This document shows, piece after piece, positions 27,931-34,718 of a stretch of 53,710 bases of DNA; position 1 is the stretch's first letter, and the number at the start of each line of letters is the position of its first letter. A program made the translations under genes and the position numbers. This stretch comes from an uncultured Bacteroidales bacterium (GTDB lineage Bacteria; Bacteroidota; Bacteroidia; Bacteroidales; Bacteroidaceae), in contig CAMAMZ010000001.1 of assembly GCA_945837185.1 (NCBI GenBank), positions 1 to 53,710 on the forward strand, given 5' to 3'. The notes under the pieces were generated by a model. The model saw only the letters and a program-made list of their open reading frames with translations. It had not been told where the DNA came from and did no database searches.

Positions 27931-28137
27931 TCAAAGATACATATTTTTCCCCACACTCCACCACTTTTCCCCACATTTTTTTTGAAAATACATCAAATAC
28001 TTGATATGTTCCTGCACTTCTTCTAAATTGACCTTCTGCAAAGTGTCATATGTTAGTTCTTGCAAATGGATTCGCTTGTTGAAAGGATGAGGTGTCAATT
28101 TGCCATGCTGTAAGCTAATATTGCCGTATGATAGCAT
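27931..28137 (-). CDS. Possible 68-residue protein ahead of mraZ, doubtful
   Basis: An open frame from ATG at 28137 to a stop at 27931. Residues 1-52 have a natural composition (for example HLQELTYDTLQKVNLEEVQ), while the end is encoded by the MraZ repeats (CGEKWWSVGKN). I recognise no family. It could be a real small protein, the rest of a decayed gene or chance. The remaining part of the 314-base interval between mraZ and the acyltransferase gene holds the dcw promoter and operator and, facing the other way, the acyltransferase promoter. Confidence 0.25.
   Translation of the reverse strand: MLSYGNISLQHGKLTPHPFNKRIHLQELTYDTLQKVNLEEVQEHIKYLMYFQKKCGEKWWSVGKNMYL
27932..27939 (-). promoter_or_regulatory. 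-7 box of the dcw cluster promoter
   Basis: TATCTTTG on the minus strand fits TAnnTTTG and lies 36 bases before the mraZ ATG. The expected -33 position falls inside the MraZ repeat array and has no TTTG. This is probably the main promoter of the 13-gene cluster, as I find no other good box before ftsZ. Confidence 0.6.
27945..27974 (-). promoter_or_regulatory. MraZ operator: three 10-bp direct repeats
   Basis: Read on the minus strand: GTGGGGAAAA, GTGGTGGAGT, GTGGGGAAAA, end to end. The cores TGGGG, TGGTG and TGGGG recur every 10 bases with 5-base spacers, the geometry known for MraZ binding to TGGGN repeats in E. coli. The array covers the spacer and -33 region of the promoter at 27932-27939, as expected for repression. 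Confidence 0.8.
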
Positions 28138-28176
28138 TTTTTAATCGAAAATATCGTGTAATTAAAAAAGATATGT

Positions 28177-28184
28177 TATTTTTG
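28177..28184 (+). promoter_or_regulatory. Probable -7 box for the glycine-lipid operon
   Basis: TATTTTTG, 25 bases before the ATG at 28210, fits TAnnTTTG; the -33 element is weak. Confidence 0.5.
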
Positions 28185-28209
28185 CAACGAAATTATGTAT
28201 GTCTGACAG

Positions 28210-29037
28210 ATGGAGAAAGTTATAGAGAAGACCATAGATATTGAGAAAATTCTGGAGAGCAAGATGGGAAGTAAGGTAGGTTTGCTTCCTGGCTTTGCCG
28301 TATCATGGTTGAAGCGTATTCTTCATGAAGACGAAGTGAATCGCTTCTTGTGGGAATCTCGACATCTTTCTGGAACAGAATGGCTCACGGAATGTGTGCG
28401 CTATCTGGACATGACACTACAGATTGATGGGATAGAAAACTTGCCTCCCAAAGACGATGGCAGGCTTTATACATTTGTGTCGAACCATCCGCTTGGCGGT
28501 ATCGACGGGGTGGCCTTAGGCTCTGTGATAGGTAATTTTTATGACAGCCGTTTTCGTTATCTGGTAAACGATTTGCTATTGAACCTTCCTGGATTGAAAC
28601 CTCTCTGTATCGGAATCAACAAAACGGGAAAGCAGAGTCGTAACTTTCCTGCTATGGTGGAAGCGGGTTTTCAGAGCAATCATCATATTCTCATGTTTCC
28701 GGCTGGATTATGTTCCCGGAGGATAGAAGGGAAGATTCATGACTTGCCTTGGAAGAAAACATTTGTTTCAAAAAGTGTAGAATACCAGCGGGATGTGGTG
28801 CCTATTCGCTTCGATGGGCAAAACTCCGATCGCTTTTATCGTATTGCCAATCTATGCAAGGCGCTGCATCTGAAGTTTAATGTGGCGATGCTCTTTCTTG
28901 TCGATGAGATGTATCGTAACGTGCATAAAACATTCCGCATCACCATCGGAAAGCCTATCCCTTGGCAAACTTTCGACAAAAGTAAAAGCATGGTGAGTTG
29001 GGCAAAATATGTAGAAGACAAAGTCTACGAATTATAG
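28210..29037 (+). CDS. glsA: Acyltransferase, GlsA-like (glycine-lipid O-acyltransferase)
   Basis: 275 residues, of the PlsC/lysophospholipid acyltransferase superfamily. The catalytic histidine-acid motif is NHPLGGIDG with His93 and Asp99 (five residues between, a variant seen in this subgroup); MFPAGLCSR (162-170) is the second substrate motif. No signal peptide; membrane-associated by hydrophobic patches. In Bacteroides thetaiotaomicron an adjacent pair of this type (glsB then N-acyl product, glsA for the second acyl chain) makes glycine lipids. Here the same pairing with the GNAT gene 10 bases downstream supports the name. A general lysophospholipid acyltransferase role cannot be excluded. 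Confidence 0.72.
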   Translation: MEKVIEKTIDIEKILESKMGSKVGLLPGFAVSWLKRILHEDEVNRFLWESRHLSGTEWLTECVRYLDMTLQIDGIENLPPKDDGRLYTFVSNHPLGGIDGVALGSVIGNFYDSRFRYLVNDLLLNLPGLKPLCIGINKTGKQSRNFPAMVEAGFQSNHHILMFPAGLCSRRIEGKIHDLPWKKTFVSKSVEYQRDVVPIRFDGQNSDRFYRIANLCKALHLKFNVAMLFLVDEMYRNVHKTFRITIGKPIPWQTFDKSKSMVSWAKYVEDKVYEL

Positions 29038-29047
29038 TATACACAAA

Positions 29048-30043
29048 ATGGAAGAAGAGATTATCCAACCGATTAGCAAGGAACTGTTGAAAAGGGAACT
29101 AACTCCCGAGCGTCAGTTGCGAATGACTAACAAGAGCCATAATGAAATTTATGTCATTACGGCAAAAGAAGCTCCTCATGTGATGATGGAAATAGGGCGT
29201 CTTAGAGAAGAGGCCTTTCGTACAGCAGGAGGAGGTACGGGCAAGGCAATGGATATTGATGAGTTTGACACCATGGAGAACGGTTGTAAACAACTCATTG
29301 TTTGGAACCCGGAGTCGGAGGAGATTATAGGTGGCTACCGTTATATTTTTGGAAGGGACTGGCAGATTGATGCCAAAGGCCAGCCGAAGTTGGCTACGAG
29401 TCACATGTTTCATTTCTCTGAGAAATTTATGCGGGAGTATGCGCCCTATACAGTAGAGCTGGGTCGTTCCTTCGTTTCTTTGGATTATCAGAATGTGCGT
29501 AAAAATACGAAGAGTATCTTTGCGCTTGACAATCTTTGGGATGGGCTCGGTGCACTCACGGTATTGAACCCGAATGTGAAGTATTTCTTTGGAAAGATGA
29601 CTATGTATCCCTCCTATATCCGCAGGGGAAGGGACATGATTCTCTATTTCTTGAAAAAGCATTTCGATGATAAGGAGAATCTGATTGTGCCGTTGAAACC
29701 GTTGGTTATAGAAACGCCTGAAGAGGAATTGGCCAGTATTTTCAATGAAGAGAGTTTTAAGGATGATTACCGTTTGCTCAATCGTGAAATCCGAAAGTTA
29801 GGATACAATATTCCGCCTTTGGTGAATGCTTATATGAGTTTGAGTCCTACCATGAAGCTATTCGGAACTGCCATTAATTATGGATTCGGTGATGTGGAGG
29901 AAACAGGTATTCTCATAGCTGTCGATGAAATATTGGAAGAGAAACGAGTGCGGCATATCGATAGCTTTATCGATGAACATCCTGAAGCCTTGCAGATTAC
30001 AAGTGGTGCCAATAAACTGATATACAAAGAAGAGGGGAAATAA
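29048..30043 (+). CDS. glsB: GNAT-type N-acyltransferase, GlsB-like
   Basis: 331 residues. The first 200 form the OlsB/hemolysin-like acetyltransferase fold: VITAKEAPHVMMEIGRLREE, FRTAGGGTGKAMDIDEFD, then the acyl-ACP site region IIGGYRYIFG and the strand VELGRSFVSLDYQ. In the glycine-lipid pathway this enzyme would acylate glycine with a 3-hydroxy fatty acid. The C-terminal third (from about 215) is a second, helical domain. It is cotranscribed with the preceding acyltransferase and followed by a terminator. Function is inferred from family and pairing; ornithine-lipid synthesis by OlsB-like activity is the alternative. Confidence 0.75.
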   Translation: MEEEIIQPISKELLKRELTPERQLRMTNKSHNEIYVITAKEAPHVMMEIGRLREEAFRTAGGGTGKAMDIDEFDTMENGCKQLIVWNPESEEIIGGYRYIFGRDWQIDAKGQPKLATSHMFHFSEKFMREYAPYTVELGRSFVSLDYQNVRKNTKSIFALDNLWDGLGALTVLNPNVKYFFGKMTMYPSYIRRGRDMILYFLKKHFDDKENLIVPLKPLVIETPEEELASIFNEESFKDDYRLLNREIRKLGYNIPPLVNAYMSLSPTMKLFGTAINYGFGDVEETGILIAVDEILEEKRVRHIDSFIDEHPEALQITSGANKLIYKEEGK

Positions 30044-30058
30044 GTATTCCCCTTTTTT
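30034..30058 (+). terminator. Rho-independent terminator after glsB
   Basis: GGGGAA (30034-30039) and TTCCCC (30047-30052) pair over a short loop containing the glsB stop codon; TTTTTT follows. Confidence 0.8.
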
Positions 30059-30072
30059 CTTGCTTTGGTATG

Positions 30073-30116
30073 CTTAGATGATGGGTTTTCTTGCTTCGTG
30101 ATACTTAGATGATGGG
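30073..30116. repeat. Imperfect 31-bp tandem duplication at the dgt 3' end
   Basis: CTTAGATGATGGG occurs at 30073-30085 and 30104-30116, each preceded by a related TGCTT(T/C)GTnAT-like stretch. The second copy encodes the last codons and stop of dgt, so the end of the gene has been copied downstream of itself. Confidence 0.6.
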
Positions 30117-31442
30117 CAAGGAAAGTCCTTTTATCTTTTGGTATATGTCCAGAGCGTAGATATCTGTCATGCCGCTGATATAATCAATGACCGACATGAT
30201 ACGTGTTTCCAAGTCTTCACTATTGATGTCGTATTGTGAACTGAATCGTCGTATCAGTTGTTTTGAGTGAAATCTCTCGGGGTGCACCGCTGCTTCCACC
30301 AAATCTCTCATGAGTGTTTCCATGATGCAATAACCCGACAATTCAACGTCTAAAACGGGCTTGCTCATATAAATCTTCTTCATGGAAATCTCCACACACT
30401 GTGCATAGGCTTCTTTTTGTTCCGATGAAATGGCAGAAATAAGACTTCCTTGAAATGTTCCTTCCAGAATCTGTTGCTCATTGTCTACAAATGCTTTCAC
30501 ACAGGCTGCTTCCAAAACACCTACAGCACAGGCTCGTAAGTAAACAATCTTTTCATTGTTGTCGGTCACACCCTCCTCTTTCAGTCGTTGACGAATATCC
30601 GCTTGCTTGTCCTTGTCGAAGAATCCTAAAAGTAGTGCCTCTGTCTCCTCGTAGGTCAGCAGTTTCAGTTTATGGGCGTCTTCAATATCCATAATCTCAT
30701 AGCAGATATCATCGGCAGCCTCCATCAAATAGACCAAAGGGTGTCGTGCATATTGTAAAGGCTCACCCGTGGCCGACAGACGAGTAATTCCTAAAGATTC
30801 AGCAATTCTCACATAGTACTCCTCTTCGGTGGCGAAAAAACCAAATTTTCCATGTTTACCGCATGCTTCCGATGAAACGGGATATTTCACTATGCTTGCA
30901 AGAGATGTGTAGGTCATAACAAAGCCTCCTGCCCGTCGCCCGTTGAATTGGTGCGTCAATAGTCGGAAAGCATTCGCATTTCCTTCAAAGTGACAGATGT
31001 CTTCCCAGAAACGCTTGCTCAAGGATGAACGCAAACTCTTTCCTTCTCTTTCAGTAAAGAAGGTTTGTATGGCTTTTTCTCCGCTGTGCCCGAAAGGAGG
31101 ATTTCCCATGTCGTGTGCCAAGCCTGCTGTTTGTACGATGGTACCGATTTCTCCAAACAGGGTGCCACGCAACTCAGGGTGCCGTTCCATCAGTCTTTGT
31201 GCCACATCGTCACCCAGCGATTTGCCCAAAGATGAAACCTCCAGCGAGTGGGTAAGTCGGTTGTGCACAAACACGCTCCCAGGCAAAGGGAACACCTGGG
31301 TCTTATTTTGAAGTCTGCGAAACGGTGCAGAATAAATCAAGCGGTCGCTGTCGCGTTTAAACTCCGAACGGTCATCGTGACGGTCTGCATGGCGTTGTTC
31401 TTGTCCGAACCGCCTATTAGATATAAGTTGTTGCCAATTCAT
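30105..31442 (-). CDS. dgt: dGTPase-like HD-domain triphosphohydrolase
   Basis: 445 residues of the family that cleaves dNTPs (classically dGTP) to nucleoside plus triphosphate. Conserved parts are RDSDRLIYSAPFRRLQNKTQVF (30-51), the histidine of NRLTHSLEVS (His65), the HD pair in GLAHDMGNPPFGHSGEKA (His110-Asp111), and a later acidic helix AADDICYEIMDIEDAHKL. Metal-binding residues are all present. It is transcribed away from dut, another nucleotide-pool enzyme, across 104 bases; a -7 box nearly touches its ATG. Confidence 0.93.
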   Translation of the reverse strand: MNWQQLISNRRFGQEQRHADRHDDRSEFKRDSDRLIYSAPFRRLQNKTQVFPLPGSVFVHNRLTHSLEVSSLGKSLGDDVAQRLMERHPELRGTLFGEIGTIVQTAGLAHDMGNPPFGHSGEKAIQTFFTEREGKSLRSSLSKRFWEDICHFEGNANAFRLLTHQFNGRRAGGFVMTYTSLASIVKYPVSSEACGKHGKFGFFATEEEYYVRIAESLGITRLSATGEPLQYARHPLVYLMEAADDICYEIMDIEDAHKLKLLTYEETEALLLGFFDKDKQADIRQRLKEEGVTDNNEKIVYLRACAVGVLEAACVKAFVDNEQQILEGTFQGSLISAISSEQKEAYAQCVEISMKKIYMSKPVLDVELSGYCIMETLMRDLVEAAVHPERFHSKQLIRRFSSQYDINSEDLETRIMSVIDYISGMTDIYALDIYQKIKGLSLPII

Positions 31443-31447
31443 AGTGG

Positions 31448-31455
31448 CAAAAGTA
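31448..31455 (-). promoter_or_regulatory. -7 box immediately before dgt
   Basis: Minus-strand TACTTTTG fits TAnnTTTG. Only 5 bases separate it from the dgt ATG, so the transcript would begin at or within a few bases of the start codon. No clear -33 element. Confidence 0.45.
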
Positions 31456-31518
31456 CGGAAAAATATGTAATTTCTATCTTTTTAAGATGAAAAATGAAGA
31501 TAAGTGTGTAGAATTACG

Positions 31519-31526
31519 TATTTTTG
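31519..31526 (+). promoter_or_regulatory. Probable -7 box for the dut operon
   Basis: TATTTTTG, 20 bases before the dut ATG, fits TAnnTTTG; the -33 element is weak. Confidence 0.5.
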
Positions 31527-31546
31527 CACCTTAATATAATAGAGAT

Positions 31547-31984
31547 ATGTTACAAGTTAAGGTTGTCAATATCGGTCATCAGCCACTTCCGGCGTATGCT
31601 ACAAGCCAAAGTGCAGGCCTTGATTTGCGCGCGAATATCGATGCGCCTATTGTGCTTCATCCCATGGAGCGTAAACTCATACCAACGGGCTTGCGTATTG
31701 CCCTTCCTGTAGGCTTTGAGGCGCAGATTCGCCCGCGTAGCGGCTTGGCACTCAAACATGGCATTACTGTACTCAATACGCCTGGCACCATAGATGCTGA
31801 TTACCGGGGAGAGCTCATGGTCTTGCTGATAAACTTTTCTGATAAGGAGTTCCTTATCAACGATGGTGAGCGCATTGCCCAAATGGTGGTTGCTCGCCAC
31901 GAACAGGTAGACTTTGAACTGGTAAACCAACTTGACGATACAGAACGAGGTGCCGGAGGCTATGGTCATACTGGTGTGAAATAA
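31547..31984 (+). CDS. dut: dUTP diphosphatase
   Basis: 145 residues; hydrolyses dUTP to dUMP, keeping uracil out of DNA and feeding dTMP synthesis; a homotrimer. The five family motifs are present: SAGLDLRA (22-29), PRSGLALKHG, GTIDADYRGE with the catalytic aspartate, GERIAQMV, and the C-terminal RGAGGYGHTG that closes over the active site. Start MLQVKVVNIG is 20 bases after the -7 box. It heads a transcript with three envelope genes. Confidence 0.97.
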   Translation: MLQVKVVNIGHQPLPAYATSQSAGLDLRANIDAPIVLHPMERKLIPTGLRIALPVGFEAQIRPRSGLALKHGITVLNTPGTIDADYRGELMVLLINFSDKEFLINDGERIAQMVVARHEQVDFELVNQLDDTERGAGGYGHTGVK

Positions 31985-31998
31985 GCGGAAGGTGTAGC

Positions 31999-33789
31999 AT
32001 GGAAAAGCAAAAGGAACGACAATATGGCAGTGTTCTCTTGCGCGTACTGCTGGTGATGCTGGTGGTGTGTCATACAGGGATATTGGAAGCTGCTGTATTC
32101 CCATCTATACCCAAGGAGAAAGTGTTGACTTCCGATATGCCTTCATTGAACGATCAGCGTCGGTATGACTATTTCTTCCTGGAAGCTGTCAGAATGCAGA
32201 ACATGGAGCGTTATGATGCTGCGTTCGATTTGCTCCAGCATTGTGTGTCTATCAACCCTGCTGCCGCTGAGGCTTATTTCTATCAGTCTATGTTGTATGC
32301 AATGATGCAGAACGATACTTTGACATTGAAGCTGTTGGACAAAGCTGTGTCTTTGCGTCCGGATAACTACATCTATCTGGAGCAGGCTGCAAAGGCTTAT
32401 TACAACTATGGTATGAAAGAGAAGACCATAGCTGCCTTTGAGCGTTTGGCCGCTACTCATAAGGAACGTACCGATGTTCTACAAGTCTTGATAGATCTTT
32501 ATCAAGAACAGAAAGCATACGACCAAATGTTGCGTTGTATTCAGCAATTGGAACAAATTGATGGTAGTACGGTGGAAACGGCCTTGATGAAGGTAAAGGC
32601 CTACGAGTTGAAAGAAGACATGAAGATGGCCTATAAGGTTCTACAGAATCTTGTTGACGAGCATCCCTATGATTTGCATTGTAGGGTGATGATGGGCAAT
32701 TGGCTGTTGGTGAATGGTAGGCAGAAGGAGGCCTTCAAGGTGTTGACAGAAGCCTTGAAGGAGGAACCCAATAATGTTTATGTGCAGAGTTCGCTCTATG
32801 ATTATTATGTGGCAGAGGGAATGCGTGAAAAGGCCGATGATTTGTTGGAGAAGATGTTGGTCAATCCACAAACAGAATCACAGTCCAAGGTATCCTTGAT
32901 GCGCCAGGTTATCCAGGAGAATGAGCGGCAAGGAGGGGATAGTACAGCGGTTTTGCAACTTTTCAACCGTATCGCCAAGATTTCTCCGAAAGATGCTACC
33001 ATGGCAGAGCTGAAGGTTGCCTATATGGAGTTGAAACAAATGCCCGACAGCTGCATGGAACAAGCCTTGCGTCAAACCTTGCAAATTGTGCCTGACAACG
33101 CAGGCTTACGCATGGAACTCCTGCAACGGCTTTTGAAAAAGCAACAATGGGACTCCTTAATAGCGGTTAGTAAGAGTGGAACCGAATATAATCCCGAAGA
33201 AATGGGGTTTTATTATTTCCTCGGCATATCGCATTATCAAAAAGATGAGCCCGACGAAGCCCTCGATGCTTTCCGCAGAGGTATCGGTGTAATCAATGAA
33301 AAGAGCAATGCGGTCATTGTGAGCGATTTCTATTCCATCATGGGCGATATCCTCATCAAAAAGGGACTGAAGCAGGAAGCCTATGCGGCTTTAGATAGTT
33401 GCCTGAAATGGAAGAGCGACAATATTGAGTGCTTGAACAATTATGCGTATTACCTTAGTGAGGAGAACCGTCAACTGGATAAAGCTGCTGAAATGAGTTA
33501 CCGTACCATCAAGGCAGACCCCAAGAATCCTACTTATCTGGATACGTATGCTTGGGTGTTGTTCCGACAGGAACGTTATGCAGAGGCGAAATTGTATATT
33601 GACCAGGCTCTTGCCAATGACACATCGGAAGTGAAGAGTGGTGTGGTCCTGGAACATGCCGGCGATATCTATGCCAAGAACCTTGACCTCGACAAGGCTG
33701 TTTCTTTCTGGAAACAAGCAGAGGAGGCAGGTGGCGGCAGCGCATTGTTGCCTAAAAAGATTCAAATGAGAAAATGGATAGAGGAATGA
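31999..33789 (+). CDS. Exported TPR-repeat protein
   Basis: 596 residues. The start is basic and then hydrophobic (VLLRVLLVMLVVCHTGILEA), a signal peptide ending near residue 34. Nearly all the rest is helical repeats with tetratricopeptide spacing, such as AAEAYFYQSMLYAMM, NYIYLEQAAKAYYNYG and NPTYLDTYAWVLFRQERYAEA. TPR arrays are protein-binding scaffolds. It starts 14 bases after dut and its TGA overlaps the next ATG. The same dut/TPR/DUF4292/M23 order is, to my recollection, common in Bacteroidales, which suggests an envelope role. The exact partner is unknown. Confidence 0.9.
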   Translation: MEKQKERQYGSVLLRVLLVMLVVCHTGILEAAVFPSIPKEKVLTSDMPSLNDQRRYDYFFLEAVRMQNMERYDAAFDLLQHCVSINPAAAEAYFYQSMLYAMMQNDTLTLKLLDKAVSLRPDNYIYLEQAAKAYYNYGMKEKTIAAFERLAATHKERTDVLQVLIDLYQEQKAYDQMLRCIQQLEQIDGSTVETALMKVKAYELKEDMKMAYKVLQNLVDEHPYDLHCRVMMGNWLLVNGRQKEAFKVLTEALKEEPNNVYVQSSLYDYYVAEGMREKADDLLEKMLVNPQTESQSKVSLMRQVIQENERQGGDSTAVLQLFNRIAKISPKDATMAELKVAYMELKQMPDSCMEQALRQTLQIVPDNAGLRMELLQRLLKKQQWDSLIAVSKSGTEYNPEEMGFYYFLGISHYQKDEPDEALDAFRRGIGVINEKSNAVIVSDFYSIMGDILIKKGLKQEAYAALDSCLKWKSDNIECLNNYAYYLSEENRQLDKAAEMSYRTIKADPKNPTYLDTYAWVLFRQERYAEAKLYIDQALANDTSEVKSGVVLEHAGDIYAKNLDLDKAVSFWKQAEEAGGGSALLPKKIQMRKWIEE

Positions 33790-34718
33790 AACAGATAGAA
33801 CGTGTTATGAAGAAACAGATTGTTGGCAGATATTGTCGTATGTCAGGCTTTTTCTGCGCATGTTGTCTGGCTGTAGCCTTGGCTTCGTGTGCCGGAAAGA
33901 AATCATTGACAGAAGGGGCCTCAGGTATGAGTGGCTCTACAGCTGGACAAACATCACAGGAGATACAGCAAAAGCGTTTCCTGCAAGGTGTTATCGGACA
34001 AGCAGTCTATCAAAAGAATATTGTGGGCAGTATGTCATTCCGCCTCAAGGCAGGAAATATCGACCAGTCCTTACCGGGCTCCCTGCACATGCGTAAGGAC
34101 GAAGTGATACGCTTGCAGGTATTCATTCCACTGATAGGTACTGAGGTCGGACGTATAGAGTTCACCCCAGAATATGTGCTGGTAGTCGATCGTATTCATA
34201 AAGAATATATCAAGGCCGATTACCGCAATCTCGCCTTCCTGCGCGAGAACGGTTTGGATTTCTACAGTCTGCAATCGCTCTTCTGGAATCAGTTACTCTT
34301 GCCTGGTACGCGAACGCTCAGCGAAAAGGATTTGTCCAAACTAACGGTAACACTCGATGATGTTGCCCTCCATGTGCCCATCTCCTACACCAAAGATAAG
34401 CTGTCGTTCTATTGGAAGGCAGAACGAGCTTCTTCGCACATCGTAGCCACCGAGGTGCAGTACGAGGGGCATAGCGGTGTGTCTAAACTCCTTTGGTCGT
34501 ATGGCGATTTCAAGACATTGGGATTGAAGCAGTTTCCTGCCAGCCAGTCATTCTCCTTTATTACAAAAGTTGCAGGAAAACAACAGCAGGCTGTCGTTTC
34601 TTTCAGTCTCAGCAAATTGGGAACACAGTCGGATTGGGAAACAAAAACCACGCTCTCCTCTAAATATAAGCAAGTGGAAGCCAGTGATGTATTTGATAAA
34701 TTGCTCAATTTCAAATGA
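33786..34718 (+). CDS. DUF4292 lipoprotein, possible LolB-like factor
   Basis: About 310 residues. The signal ends in the lipobox VALASC, so this is a lipoprotein with the residues after the cysteine being AGKK. The mature protein reads as a one-domain beta-rich fold: GSMSFRLKAGN, RLQVFIPLIGTEVGRIEFTPEYVLVVDR, then a helical part and more strands. This order (strands that form a half barrel, then a lid) resembles LolA/LolB, and DUF4292 has been linked to that superfamily; I infer it, not prove it. The ATG at 33786 forms an ATGA overlap with the TPR stop; ATGs at 33774 and 33807 are alternatives. Its own stop overlaps the next ATG. Confidence 0.85.
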   Translation: MKQIERVMKKQIVGRYCRMSGFFCACCLAVALASCAGKKSLTEGASGMSGSTAGQTSQEIQQKRFLQGVIGQAVYQKNIVGSMSFRLKAGNIDQSLPGSLHMRKDEVIRLQVFIPLIGTEVGRIEFTPEYVLVVDRIHKEYIKADYRNLAFLRENGLDFYSLQSLFWNQLLLPGTRTLSEKDLSKLTVTLDDVALHVPISYTKDKLSFYWKAERASSHIVATEVQYEGHSGVSKLLWSYGDFKTLGLKQFPASQSFSFITKVAGKQQQAVVSFSLSKLGTQSDWETKTTLSSKYKQVEASDVFDKLLNFK

